39,861 nucleotides of DNA from Candidatus Omnitrophota bacterium (GCA_026387235.1 JAPLMD010000039.1:1-39861), one strand, 5' to 3'. Counted from the stretch's first letter, positions 26,657-36,486 are shown. Numbers and translations: made by a program. Notes: a model not told the origin generated them from the letters alone.

Positions 26657-28354
26657 ACTGCGAGGCTGAACAAGAAACCTCTGCGACTTTCTCTCTTTTA
26701 TATCCTTCGGCACATAAACCATCTCGCCTGTAAATGGGTTTTTGCCTGTCCAGTACATGGCGGCTGACGCGGTCATGGGAAGAGGTATAAAATCCTGGAT
26801 CTGCTCAGGCCGGATCTTTCTTTTTAAAAGATACTGCGCCAGTTCTAAGCTCGCGCGCTTATCAGCGCCGGGGTGAGAGGTTATAAAATAATTTACAATA
26901 AATTGTTTTTTGCCGAGCTCCCTGTTTATATCCTGAAATTTCCTCACAAATCTTTCATACGCCCGGATGCCCGGCTTGTTCATAAGCTCCAGGACTTTAT
27001 CAGCGGTATGCTCCGGAGCTATTTTTAAATAACCGCTCACGTGCTCCCTGCATAAAGCCTTCAGATACCTTTCGGAATGCTTATCTGTTAAAAGATCATA
27101 CCTTAAACCGCTGCCTATAAATATATGCTTTACGCCTTTGATCTTTTTCACCCTGGCCCATAAACTCAATGCCTCATCGTATCCGAGTTTAAGGTTCGGG
27201 CATTTTGAAGGCATGAGGCACTGTCTATTTCTACACGCGCCCCGGGTTTTCCATGATTCGCAACGCGCGGCGTATAGATTCGCAGTCGGCCCGCCTATAT
27301 CGGTTATTGTTCCTTTGAAATAACTTTCTTTTGTTAAAATTTCTATCTCTTTAACTATCGATTCCCTGCTCCTTGATTGCACAATGCGCCCCTGATGAAG
27401 GCCAAGAGAACAAAAACTGCATTCCCCCGCGCATCCCCTGTGAGAGATTACTGAATTTTTTACTGTTTCGAAACCCGGCACGCCTCCTTCTTTGTCATAG
27501 CTGGCATGAGGCTGCCTGGCATAATTAAGCAGATAAATATTATCCAGCTCTCGCGGCGTTAAAGGCCTTTCGGGCGGCAGCTGAATAACAAATCTATCGC
27601 CGTGTTTCTGGACAATGGTTTTTCCTGCGAATGGATCTGACTCTAAATAAAATAATTTGAATGCCTCGTTAAATTTATCCTTATCTTTTTCAACCTCTTC
27701 AAATGAAGGAACCTGTATGTAATTTTTTATATTATTTATTGTTTTCCTTACAATTACTGTTCCGCGTATATTATCTAAACTTTTTATATCCCCGCCTTTT
27801 TTAAGCCTATTCGCTATCTCCACAATTTGTTTCTCGCCCATGCCATAGACCAATAAGTCCGCTTTTGCATCCGGAAGGATCGAACGGCGCACTGTATCCG
27901 ACCAAAAATCATAATGAGCCAGTCTTCTCAAGCTCGCTTCTATGCCACCTAATATTACCGGCGTATCAGGGAAAAGCTCTTTCACCTTATTCGCATAAAC
28001 AATCGTAGCTCTGTTAGGCCTTAAACCAATCATCCCTCCGGGCGAATAATCGTCATTTTTTCTTTTGGAGCGGTTAATGGTGTAATTGGAAAGGATCGAG
28101 TCCATGTTGCCTGCGGTTATCCCAAAAAATAACCTTGGTTTTCCTAATTTTAAAAAATCATCCGAGGTTTTCCAGTCAGGCTGACTAATAATCCCCACCT
28201 TAAATCCCGCGGCTTCAAGAACCCTAGCGATGACAGCCGCGCCGAAAGCAGGATGGTCCACGTAGGCATCGCCTGTAATGAGTATTATATCCAGCTCATC
28301 CCATCCTCTTTCTTGCATGTCCTTTTTTGAAATAGGTAAAAATTTATTATTCAT
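26645..28354 (-). CDS. YgiQ family radical SAM protein
   Basis: LDIILITGDAYVDHPAFGAAVIARVLE; GGIEASLRRLAHYDFWSD; SHRGCAGECSFCSL. Confidence 0.95.
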   Translation of the reverse strand: MNNKFLPISKKDMQERGWDELDIILITGDAYVDHPAFGAAVIARVLEAAGFKVGIISQPDWKTSDDFLKLGKPRLFFGITAGNMDSILSNYTINRSKRKNDDYSPGGMIGLRPNRATIVYANKVKELFPDTPVILGGIEASLRRLAHYDFWSDTVRRSILPDAKADLLVYGMGEKQIVEIANRLKKGGDIKSLDNIRGTVIVRKTINNIKNYIQVPSFEEVEKDKDKFNEAFKLFYLESDPFAGKTIVQKHGDRFVIQLPPERPLTPRELDNIYLLNYARQPHASYDKEGGVPGFETVKNSVISHRGCAGECSFCSLGLHQGRIVQSRSRESIVKEIEILTKESYFKGTITDIGGPTANLYAARCESWKTRGACRNRQCLMPSKCPNLKLGYDEALSLWARVKKIKGVKHIFIGSGLRYDLLTDKHSERYLKALCREHVSGYLKIAPEHTADKVLELMNKPGIRAYERFVRKFQDINRELGKKQFIVNYFITSHPGADKRASLELAQYLLKRKIRPEQIQDFIPLPMTASAAMYWTGKNPFTGEMVYVPKDIKERKSQRFLVQPRSLSS

Positions 28355-28376
28355 AACCGCGGTTTTATTTGTTAAA

Positions 28377-28793
28377 TTATTCTCCTATTATTTTTATCAA
28401 AACTCTTTTCTTCCTTTGACCGTCGAATTCGCCGTAGAATATCTGTTCCCACGGCCCGAAATCAAGCTCGCCTTTTGTGACAGCTGTCACTATCTCCCTT
28501 CCCATGAGAGTCCTTTTTAAATGCGCGTCGCCGTTATCTTCTCCTGTAAGATTATGTTTATACTTATCGATTCCGTACGGCGCGAGTTTTTCAACCCATT
28601 TTAGAAAATCTTCATGAAGCCCTGTCTCATTGTCATTTATAAATACGCTCGCTGTTATGTGCATCGCGTTCACAAGGCACAGGCCTTCTTTTACCCCGCT
28701 CTTCTTAACTGCTGCCTCTACCTGAGAAGTAATATTTACTATCTCGTATCTATTGCCCGTGTTCATCCATAAATATTCTGTGTGCGATTTCAT
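28377..28793 (-). CDS. YjbQ / UPF0047 family protein
   Basis: [46 protein letters not shown]. Confidence 0.93.
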   Translation of the reverse strand: MKSHTEYLWMNTGNRYEIVNITSQVEAAVKKSGVKEGLCLVNAMHITASVFINDNETGLHEDFLKWVEKLAPYGIDKYKHNLTGEDNGDAHLKRTLMGREIVTAVTKGELDFGPWEQIFYGEFDGQRKKRVLIKIIGE

Positions 28794-28806
28794 GAATACC
28801 TCCTTT

Positions 28807-30414
28807 TTACAAAAAAGCTGATGAAACAGTATCAGAAAATAAAAAACCTTTCTCAGTAAGCATTATGCCCAGTCTTTCTCTTGTGGTTTTATCTATTTTA
28901 TATTCCAGAAGATTATCCTTGAAAAGCTCGTCAAGCGCAATCTTTTCTATAATATCTTCAAAATTAAAACCTGTTTTATTTTTAAACCAGTCATAATCTA
29001 TGCCTTGTTTTACCCTGATCTTAACTCCAGCTGTCTCTTTAGCCATTCTAAGGCCTGATAATTTTTCTCTGTACGTTACAATGTCTACGCCTTTCTTGTA
29101 TCTATCGACATATTCTTCCGCATCGCGCACATTTTCAGAACGCGCCCCGTCTATATAAGAAACAGCTGACGGCCCCAAGCCTACGTAAGGATTATTATCC
29201 CAGTAGTTTAAATTATGAGCGCATTCAAAACCCGGTTTTGCAAAGTTAGAAATTTCGTAATGCTCAAAGCCTGCTCCCGGCAAATAGGACATCGCATAGC
29301 CGTACATCTCTGCCATAGTTTCATCATCCAGAGGCGTAATGTCTCTTTTTTCTCTCATCCTGAAAAGAGGCGTGTCTTTTTCATAGCTCAGAGAATAACA
29401 GGATATGTGCCGGCAGCCGCAGGCTACAGCCTTTTCAAGTTCAGCCTGCCATGCCTTTAAATTCTCCATGCCTGCTCCGAATATCATGTCAATGCTTACG
29501 TTCTTAAAGCCTGATTTCTTTGAAAGCTCTATCGCCTCCACTGCCTGCTTTGCGCCATGAATCCTGCCAAGCGACTTTAATTTTTTATCGTCAAACGACT
29601 GGACGCCTATACTGATACGGTTCACACCTTTATCGAGAAATAATTTCAGTTTCTCTTCATCTACGCTCTCGGGGTTTACCTCTATGGTAAATTCCGTATC
29701 CAGCCCTATGAATCTCTTTAAACCGGATAATAATTTATCCAATAAATCCCGGCTTAAGACGCTCGGCGTGCCTCCGCCTATATAGATGCTGGAAAAATTT
29801 TGATCTAGCTCTCTTATCTGTTTTAAAATCACAGATACATACGAATCTGCCAATCCTTCAGCGTATGGCGCGCTATAAAAATCGCAATACAGGCACTTCT
29901 GCCTGCAAAAAGGTATGTGGATATAAAGCCCTTGCCTCTTGAAAGCAAAAATTCTCTCTATAAAGTCTTTCATTTTCATCTCATCATGCAGCGCGATCTC
30001 ATCTTCCACAGGCACAAGCTGAAAACGGCTTATGAATTCCTTTGCAAATACACCGGTGCCTTTTTTGGAAAACACGCTGCTTAAACCGCAGCTCGGGGAA
30101 TTATTTTTAAATACAAACCCGGCCAGCCCTTCTTTCTCAAGCTGCTTTAACCTCTCCCCGGCCCAACTAAGCATCTTTTCAGTATGGTCTATGTCGGAAT
30201 CTTTGGTGACAAGCCTGGGCGAGTCTAGGGGACCTATTAAACGCATTGCCTCTCTCGGCACGCCAAGCCCGCATTCAACTTCAGGGCACACGCCTACCCA
30301 ATCTACAATTTTACCAAGCTCATCTTTCAGATAATGGTCCAGCTTATGCCTTCCGTCATATCTGACATTTTCTCCCAGAAGACAGCTGCTTATTCCGAGT
30401 TTAATTTTATCCAT
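28807..30414 (-). CDS. hemW: DUF523-HemW fusion
   Basis: N-terminus [40 protein letters not shown] (DUF523); then [28 protein letters not shown] (HemW), in one ORF. Confidence 0.92.
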   Translation of the reverse strand: MDKIKLGISSCLLGENVRYDGRHKLDHYLKDELGKIVDWVGVCPEVECGLGVPREAMRLIGPLDSPRLVTKDSDIDHTEKMLSWAGERLKQLEKEGLAGFVFKNNSPSCGLSSVFSKKGTGVFAKEFISRFQLVPVEDEIALHDEMKMKDFIERIFAFKRQGLYIHIPFCRQKCLYCDFYSAPYAEGLADSYVSVILKQIRELDQNFSSIYIGGGTPSVLSRDLLDKLLSGLKRFIGLDTEFTIEVNPESVDEEKLKLFLDKGVNRISIGVQSFDDKKLKSLGRIHGAKQAVEAIELSKKSGFKNVSIDMIFGAGMENLKAWQAELEKAVACGCRHISCYSLSYEKDTPLFRMREKRDITPLDDETMAEMYGYAMSYLPGAGFEHYEISNFAKPGFECAHNLNYWDNNPYVGLGPSAVSYIDGARSENVRDAEEYVDRYKKGVDIVTYREKLSGLRMAKETAGVKIRVKQGIDYDWFKNKTGFNFEDIIEKIALDELFKDNLLEYKIDKTTRERLGIMLTEKGFLFSDTVSSAFL

Positions 30415-30710
30415 TTTAAATAATCTTTATTGGCTGCCGCGATAGGCACGGCGATAATTTCCGGAACTTCATAAGGGTGGATTTTTTTAATCGCTGCTTC
30501 TACTTTTTCATAAAGGTTCTTCTTTGTCTTAATTATGCATACCCATTCTTTTGCTGTTTCGATTTTGCCTTTCCAGCGGTAAATACTCTTTATAGGCCCT
30601 GCTATCTGAACGCATGCGGCAAGCCTTTTATTAATAAGCGCCTTCGCTATTTTTTCAGCGCCAGACTTGTCAGATATGGTCGTAATAACTTGTATATATC
30701 TATTCATCAT
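30390..30710 (-). CDS. cutA: Divalent cation tolerance protein CutA
   Basis: LINKRLAACVQIAGPIKSIYRWKGKIE; HPYEVPEIIAVPI. Confidence 0.95.
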   Translation of the reverse strand: MMNRYIQVITTISDKSGAEKIAKALINKRLAACVQIAGPIKSIYRWKGKIETAKEWVCIIKTKKNLYEKVEAAIKKIHPYEVPEIIAVPIAAANKDYLKWIKLNSE

Positions 30711-30751
30711 ATTTATTATATCAATAAATCCTAGAGACGTTTCGATTCAAT

Positions 30752-31096
30752 TCAAGATTCGATTTCGATATTATCTATATAGAATTCCTTGCCGGAATTC
30801 GTCAGGACGCCCAGGCCGCTGCACTTAGGACAGCTGAAATTTGATTTTTCGTGTTCGAATATCGCGCCGCAGTCTTGACATCTCAGCTTTGATTTGGCAG
30901 ATTTAATGACCAGCTTCGCGCCTTCAAGAAGGTTTTCTTTGGCCAGGTTATCAAAATATACTCTGATAGATTCTTCCTGTAATCCGGAGAGCTCTCCCAA
31001 TATAAGAGTAACGCTCGTTATTTTTTTAGCGCTGGAGGCCTTCGCTTTTTCCAGTATCTGTTTCACCACGCCTTCTACAATGTGATACTCATGCAT
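30752..31096 (-). CDS. hypA: Hydrogenase nickel-incorporation protein HypA
   Basis: MHEYHI N-terminus (His2), CQDCGAIFE and CPKCSG zinc site. Confidence 0.85.
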   Translation of the reverse strand: MHEYHIVEGVVKQILEKAKASSAKKITSVTLILGELSGLQEESIRVYFDNLAKENLLEGAKLVIKSAKSKLRCQDCGAIFEHEKSNFSCPKCSGLGVLTNSGKEFYIDNIEIES

Positions 31097-31101
31097 TTTT
31101 G

Positions 31102-31782
31102 TTATTTTATCCCTTTACCCTGCTGGTGCTTGACTACCTCGGCCTGGACCATGTATATTACGTCTTCAGCTATATTAGTGGTATGATCGCATATGCGTTC
31201 CAGAAAACGGGCGATTAACAACAGCTGCACTGCCCTTGGCGCGCTGGAAGAGTCCTTTGCCATGTAATCTTCTATTAATTCCTTCTGGATAATATCCCTC
31301 AAATTATTAGCCTCTGGGTCTGACAATAATACTTTTTTGGCCAGCTCTATATCGCTTTTGATAAAAGAATCTATAGACATCTTTACCATATTCTGGGCAA
31401 TGGAAGTCAATTTGGGTATATCAACCAATGGTTTTAATAAAGGTTTATTTACCAGTTCAAGCGTGCGCTGGGCAATATCCACCGCAATATCAGCTATTCT
31501 TTCCAGTTCGGCATTGATTTTCATGCCGGTAGTGATAAAACGAAGATCTTTTGCCATCGGCTGGTATCTGGCTATCAGGTCTATACATTTTTCATCTATA
31601 GCGAGCTCCAGCCTATCGATATTATTATCATTTTCTATAACGTTTTCAGCCAATTTACCATCCTTGTTTTTCAGCGCTTCAATAGATTTATATATAGCCT
31701 CTTCAGCAAAAGCGCCCATTTTCAATATATCCTGATTTAAACTTTTCAGCTCTTGATCAACATGTCTTTCCATGTTATCCAT
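31102..31782 (-). CDS. phoU: Phosphate transport system regulator PhoU
   Basis: RHVDQELKSLNQDILKMG, RYQPMAKDLRFITTGMKINAELERIADIAV, RFLERICDHTTNIAEDVIYMV. Confidence 0.95.
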   Translation of the reverse strand: MDNMERHVDQELKSLNQDILKMGAFAEEAIYKSIEALKNKDGKLAENVIENDNNIDRLELAIDEKCIDLIARYQPMAKDLRFITTGMKINAELERIADIAVDIAQRTLELVNKPLLKPLVDIPKLTSIAQNMVKMSIDSFIKSDIELAKKVLLSDPEANNLRDIIQKELIEDYMAKDSSSAPRAVQLLLIARFLERICDHTTNIAEDVIYMVQAEVVKHQQGKGIK

Positions 31783-32530
31783 ACCTCCCTGTTATATAAT
31801 CTTCTGTCCGCTTATCATGCGGCGCAGTAAATATATCTTGCGTCCTTCCGAATTCTACAAGTTCTCCGAGAAGCATAAAACCCGTATCGTCTGAAACGCG
31901 GGCTGCCTTCTGCATGTTATGAGTAACTATTATTATAGTATAATTATTCTTTAATTCACGCATTAATTCTTCGATTCCGGCGGTTGCCTGCGGATCCAGG
32001 GTAGAACACGGTTCATCCATTAATAATACATCGGATTTTACCGCTATAAGCCTAGCGATACAAAGCCGCTGCCTCTGCTCCAGGGACAATCTCAATGCAG
32101 GTTCTTTTAATCTATCTTTCAGCTCGTCCCACAAAAGAACGCTTTTTAAACTTTTCTCCGCGATCTCGTCTAATTTATCTCTTTTTATATTTTCTGAATG
32201 CACCCTTTCCCCGAAAACTATATTCTCGTAAATAGATAAAGGGAACGGATTCGGCCTTTGGAAAACCATCCCCACCTTTTTACGAAGTTTTACGAGATCC
32301 GCATCTGAATCAAGTATGTCAACGCCGTCTACCAATACCTTACCGCTTGTTTTAACATTTTCTATCAGGTCGTTCATGCGGTTAAAAACGCGCAGCATTG
32401 TGGATTTTCCGCAGCCTGAAGGCCCGATAACAGCAGTGATCCTATTGGGCTCAAAATTTGCGTTTATATCCTTTAACGCGTGAAAATCGCCGTACCATAG
32501 ATTAAGTTTTTCAGTCCATATCTTTGCCAT
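31775..32530 (-). CDS. pstB: PstB paralogue 1, degenerate ABC signature
   Basis: Walker A GPSGCGKST, Q-loop VFQRPNPFP, signature LSLEQ, Walker B LLMDEP, H-loop VTHN. Confidence 0.93.
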   Translation of the reverse strand: MAKIWTEKLNLWYGDFHALKDINANFEPNRITAVIGPSGCGKSTMLRVFNRMNDLIENVKTSGKVLVDGVDILDSDADLVKLRKKVGMVFQRPNPFPLSIYENIVFGERVHSENIKRDKLDEIAEKSLKSVLLWDELKDRLKEPALRLSLEQRQRLCIARLIAVKSDVLLMDEPCSTLDPQATAGIEELMRELKNNYTIIIVTHNMQKAARVSDDTGFMLLGELVEFGRTQDIFTAPHDKRTEDYITGRYG

Positions 32531-33276
32531 TAACCGAATTTTCCTCTTATGTAATCTTCTGTGCGTTTATCTTTGGGCGCGGTGAATATCTTTTCTGTCT
32601 TGTCTAATTCTACAAGCTCGCCGTTTAAGAAAAAAGCTGTCCTATCTCCCACCCTGGCCGCCTGTTTTACATTATTTGTCACAAGGACTATCGTATATTT
32701 TTCTTTTAACTTTACCATAGCGTCTTCCACCTTTGCGGTAGAAATCGGGTCCAGGCCTGAGCATGGCTCGTCAAATAAAATAACATCAGGTCCTACCGCG
32801 AGAGTCCTCGCTATGCACAAGCGCTGCTGCTGGCCTCCTGATAATTTAAATGCGGAATCATTCAATCTATCTTTTACCTCTTCCCATAAATACGCGCGCT
32901 TCAACGCGTCTTCCACGCTTTCTTTAATTACCTTTTTATCGCTCTCTCCGGACATCCTTATACCATAAGCCACATTATCAAATATAGACAAAGGAAGCGG
33001 CAGGGGCAGGGCAAATACCATACCTATTTTTCTGCGTAAAAGCTCGATATCTATATCCTTTATATCCTTACCGTCTAATTGCGCTTCTCCGCTTATTTTA
33101 ATATTGGAATTCAGTTCATTTAAACGGTTAAGCATCCTTAAAAAAGTTGTTTTGCCGCTATTGGAAGGCCCTATAATGCTTAATATCTCATTAGACCGAA
33201 TATCCAGGTCTATCTGCTTCAAGGCGTAGGCAGTCCCAAATAAAATATCGAGTTTCCTTATGCGGAATTTTACCAT
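32530..33276 (-). CDS. pstB: PstB paralogue 2, Q-loop and H-loop degenerate
   Basis: Walker A GPSNSGKTT, VFALPLPLP at the Q-loop, LSGGQ signature, Walker B ILFDEP, VTNN at the H-loop. Confidence 0.93.
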   Translation of the reverse strand: MVKFRIRKLDILFGTAYALKQIDLDIRSNEILSIIGPSNSGKTTFLRMLNRLNELNSNIKISGEAQLDGKDIKDIDIELLRRKIGMVFALPLPLPLSIFDNVAYGIRMSGESDKKVIKESVEDALKRAYLWEEVKDRLNDSAFKLSGGQQQRLCIARTLAVGPDVILFDEPCSGLDPISTAKVEDAMVKLKEKYTIVLVTNNVKQAARVGDRTAFFLNGELVELDKTEKIFTAPKDKRTEDYIRGKFG

Positions 33277-34118
33277 TTTTTATTTTTCCTGAATTTATAA
33301 CGTATGATTATTGCCACTAAGTTCATAAATAAAACCAGCGCCAATAAAACAAAAGCTGTCCCGTATCGTATCTTTTCGTCCACATTAGGGACCTGTGTCG
33401 ATATGACATACAAATGATACGGCAAGGCCATAGCCTGATCGAATATAGAAGCCGGAAGCTGCGGCAGATAAAATGCAGCCACTGTAAAAAGGATAGGCGC
33501 TGTTTCCCCGGCTGCCCTGCCAAGGCCCAGGATAGTTCCTGTCAATATCCCTGGTATGGCATTCGGCAGCACTATGTGTCTTATTGTCTGCCACTTGCTT
33601 GCCCCCAAAGAAAGGCTTACCTCTCGGAATGATTGGGGAACGCTTTCTAATGCCTCCCGCGAAGTTGTAATGACTATGGGAAGGATCATTATGCCTAAAG
33701 TAAGAGACCCTGAAAGTATGGACGCTCCGAATTTGAAAAATATTACAAATAAAGCTAAACCAAAAAGCCCATAAACTACAGACGGAACCCCTGCCAGATT
33801 TACAATAGCTAGCTTTATAACCCGGTTTAATAAATTATCCTTTGAATATTCGCTTAGATATATCGCGGCTAAAAGCCCTATAGGCAGGGCAAATATTATT
33901 GCGCCTGTGACCAAATACACCGTGCCTATAATCGCCGGAAAAATCCCGCCCGCGCGCATGCCTTGACGCGGTATATCAGAAAGGAATTGCCAGTTTATGG
34001 CAGGAAGCCCTTTCTGAATGATTATGACCACAATCAATCCGACCGGCACCACTATTAAAAGCGTTGCCGATAGTAAAAAGAAAAACGCTATTTTTTGGGT
34101 CCTGTGAGAATTTTTCAT
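33270..34118 (-). CDS. pstA: Phosphate ABC permease PstA
   Basis: DIPRQGMRAGGIFPAIIGTVYLV, LSLGASKWQTIRHIVLPNAIPGILTGTILGLGRAAGETAPILF. Confidence 0.94.
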   Translation of the reverse strand: MKNSHRTQKIAFFFLLSATLLIVVPVGLIVVIIIQKGLPAINWQFLSDIPRQGMRAGGIFPAIIGTVYLVTGAIIFALPIGLLAAIYLSEYSKDNLLNRVIKLAIVNLAGVPSVVYGLFGLALFVIFFKFGASILSGSLTLGIMILPIVITTSREALESVPQSFREVSLSLGASKWQTIRHIVLPNAIPGILTGTILGLGRAAGETAPILFTVAAFYLPQLPASIFDQAMALPYHLYVISTQVPNVDEKIRYGTAFVLLALVLFMNLVAIIIRYKFRKNKKW

Positions 34119-34125
34119 TTATGGT

Positions 34126-34989
34126 CTATTGCCTTTTATGTAAAAATAAATCCGCTGTAACGTTAATAGCAAAACTGATGACAAATAAAACTATGCCTAT
34201 CGCAAAAAGCGCGAAGTAATGTTCGCTTCCTACAACCGCCTCTCCCATCTCAGCCGCGATTGTAGCTGTAAGGGTCCTGACCGGGACAAGAATACTTTGC
34301 GGCAGAACAGCCGCATTCCCCGTAATCATCATAACAGCCATTGTCTAGCCTATCACCCTTCCGATGCCGAGCATGACTGCCGCCAGTATGCCGCTGGAAG
34401 CCGCAGGAAGCATGACTCTATATATAGTCTGCCAGTGCGTCGCTCCAAGCGCAAAAGAACCTTCTTTATAATTCTTCGGCACAGAATAAAGCGCGTCCTC
34501 CGCAATAGAAACTATTGTGGGCATGGCCATAAACGCCAGCATTATGGAGCCTGATAAAGCGGTTAAGCCCGTGGGCAAGTGAAAAATATTTTTGACCAAA
34601 GGCACGAGCGTTACCATTCCTATAAAACCCAGGACAACGCTAGGTATGGCAGCCAATAGCTCTATGCCTGCTTTTAAGACCTCTTTTATTTTTAAAGGAG
34701 CTACTTCTGCTATATATATAGCGCATCCCACGCCTATCGGGATAGAGATAATCGCGGCTCCCAGCGTAACAAGGAAAGATCCTAATATCAGAGGTAATAT
34801 TCCTAACTGCGGAGGTTCTGAAATAGGATACCAGCTTTTGCCGAATAAAAATTGAAAAGGGCTCACGATATTAAATACCGCAAGCCCTTCTTTCAGTAGA
34901 AATAGAAAAATCAGCGCTACAAAAAATATAGACGCTATCCCGCATATAAGAATAAGCTTTTCTATTATAAACTCTTTGAATTTACGCAT
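34126..34989 (-). pseudogene. pstC: Phosphate ABC permease PstC, interrupted by in-frame TAG at 34345-34347
   Basis: The two track ORFs are in one frame: ...LGIGRVIG-TAG-TMAVMMITGNAA..., matching the GRxxGETMAV core of PstC. Confidence 0.9.
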
Positions 34990-34994
34990 GTAAT

Positions 34995-35855
34995 TTATTT
35001 CTTAACAGGGACGAAATCGGTGGCTAAAACTATTTTCTGGCCTTCTTCTGAAAGCGTAAAATCTACAAACTTCTTTATCAGGCCCTGAGGCAAGCCATTC
35101 GTATAAAGGAATAACGGCCTTGATATAGGGTATTTATTGTTTATGACATTTTCTATAGCGGGTTCCACGTATTCCGATGCCTCATCTTTGGCTATAGCGA
35201 CAGGTTTTTGCTTAGCTGAAATATACCCCATGCCGTAATAGCCTATGGCGGAAGAGTTCCCTGCTACTTCATCAGCGATAGCCTGGGACGATGAAAGCAT
35301 CAAGGCGCCTGGCGAAAACTCCTCTTTGGAATTCGGGTCAAGTTTTCTCAACACATGCTCTTTGAAATAAACGTGCGTGCCTGAATTCACTTCCCGTGAA
35401 AGCAAAACTATCTTTTCATCTTTGCCGCCGAGGTCTCTCCAATTAGAAATCCTGCCTGTAAAAATACCCGCAAGCTGGTCCAATGTAAGCTTACTCACAG
35501 GATTAGACGGATTCACCACAACTGCCAGACCGTCCAAAGCAACTATTATCTCGTTAGGATTCACGCCTTTTTGTTTGGCAAGAGCAATTTCTTTATCCTT
35601 TATATTTCTGGAACTCATAGTTATATCGCAAGTAGCGCTTATAAGACTGGAAAGCCCTGTCCCGGATCCCCCGCCTGTAACCGCTATGAAATCTCCGGGA
35701 TTTTTCTCCATGTATTTTTCCGCCCAGGCCTGGCCCAGATTTACCATGGTATCCGAACCCTTAATCTGTATGGAATTCTTTGAGCTTGCAGCCATAATGG
35801 ATGCTAAAAACACGATACCTAATAAAATGTATAAAAATCTTCTCAGATTAACCAT
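34995..35855 (-). CDS. pstS: Phosphate-binding protein PstS
   Basis: Signal peptide; IQIKGSDTMVNLGQAWAEKYM, TGGGSGTGLSSLISATCDITMSSR, SREVNSGTHVYFKE. Confidence 0.95.
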   Translation of the reverse strand: MVNLRRFLYILLGIVFLASIMAASSKNSIQIKGSDTMVNLGQAWAEKYMEKNPGDFIAVTGGGSGTGLSSLISATCDITMSSRNIKDKEIALAKQKGVNPNEIIVALDGLAVVVNPSNPVSKLTLDQLAGIFTGRISNWRDLGGKDEKIVLLSREVNSGTHVYFKEHVLRKLDPNSKEEFSPGALMLSSSQAIADEVAGNSSAIGYYGMGYISAKQKPVAIAKDEASEYVEPAIENVINNKYPISRPLFLYTNGLPQGLIKKFVDFTLSEEGQKIVLATDFVPVKK

Positions 35856-35882
35856 AGCAGCTAATTATATCCCTAAAAGCAA

Positions 35883-35913
35883 AAAATCCCAAGCAAATTC
35901 TGCTTGGGATTTT
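35883..35913 (-). terminator. Intrinsic terminator downstream of the cold-shock gene
   Basis: 13-bp perfect stem AAAATCCCAAGCA/TGCTTGGGATTTT, 5-nt loop, T-run on the minus strand. Confidence 0.88.
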
Positions 35914-35934
35914 CTGGCCTTATCTGCATCAAAG

Positions 35935-36138
35935 TTATATCTTTCTTACGTTTGTTGCCTGAGGACCTTTTGGGCCTTCTCCGATTTCGAATTCTACCTC
36001 TTGTCCTTCGCTTAAAGACTTGAAGCCTTCGCCCTGAATTGCATTATGATGAACAAAACAATCCTTGCTTCCATCATCCGGCGTTATGAATCCATAACCT
36101 TTTTGGTCGTTGAACCACTTTACTTTTCCTTTTGCCAT
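35935..36138 (-). CDS. cspA: Cold-shock domain protein (CspA family)
   Basis: [47 protein letters not shown] before ATG. Confidence 0.96.
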   Translation of the reverse strand: MAKGKVKWFNDQKGYGFITPDDGSKDCFVHHNAIQGEGFKSLSEGQEVEFEIGEGPKGPQATNVRKI

Positions 36139-36190
36139 TATCCGCTACCTCCTTCCAATAAAATTTTAGTAAATAACGGCAGAAAGAAAA

Positions 36191-36222
36191 ACCGCAAGGC
36201 GAATTATCTTTTACCTTGCGGT
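36191..36222 (-). terminator. Terminator-like leader hairpin upstream of cspA
   Basis: Perfect 9-bp stem ACCGCAAGG/CCTTGCGGT, 14-nt loop, then TTTTC on the minus strand; between promoter and ATG. Confidence 0.75.
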
Positions 36223-36258
36223 CTAAAACTCTTACTCACCTAATTTACTATTTGGTTT

Positions 36259-36287
36259 ATTATACTTTAATTCTCTCTGCTTGTCAA
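36259..36287 (-). promoter_or_regulatory. Perfect-consensus sigma70 promoter for cspA
   Basis: Minus strand TTGACA-N17-TATAAT. Confidence 0.88.
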
Positions 36288-36318
36288 TAAAATTAAACAA
36301 GGGTGCTAACGCTGGCTT

Positions 36319-36486
36319 TTAACGGCCGGCATCCTTGCGCTTTGAGAAACACTCTTTGCAGTATACCGGACGATCTCCGCTGGGTTTGAAAGGTACTTCG
36401 CATTCCTTCTTGCATTCTGAACAAGTTACCTTGTGCATCTCCCTCGGCCGCCCGCCGAACCCACCACCACGTTCCTGAAATGCCAT
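36319..36486 (-). CDS. 55-aa CxxC...CxxC zinc-ribbon-like protein
   Basis: Own translation MAFQERGGGFGGRPREMHKVTCSECKKECEVPFKPSGDRPVYCKECFSKRKDAGR*; AAAAAGGAGG upstream. Absent from the ORF track. Confidence 0.88.
   Translation of the reverse strand: MAFQERGGGFGGRPREMHKVTCSECKKECEVPFKPSGDRPVYCKECFSKRKDAGR

Noticed and set aside
33323-33774. Extra short ORFs within pstA on both strands
   Set aside because: Alternate-frame or antisense reading of the pstA coding sequence with no domain support.
34126-34341. Separate small membrane protein gene downstream of pstC
   Set aside because: Same frame and direct continuation of PstC after the TAG, so treated as part of pstC.
34345-34347. Genome-wide amber reassignment as explanation of the pstC TAG
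   Set aside because: TAG serves as an ordinary stop elsewhere in the window, e.g. the HD-GYP gene (4907-4909) and the HEXXH gene (15355-15357).
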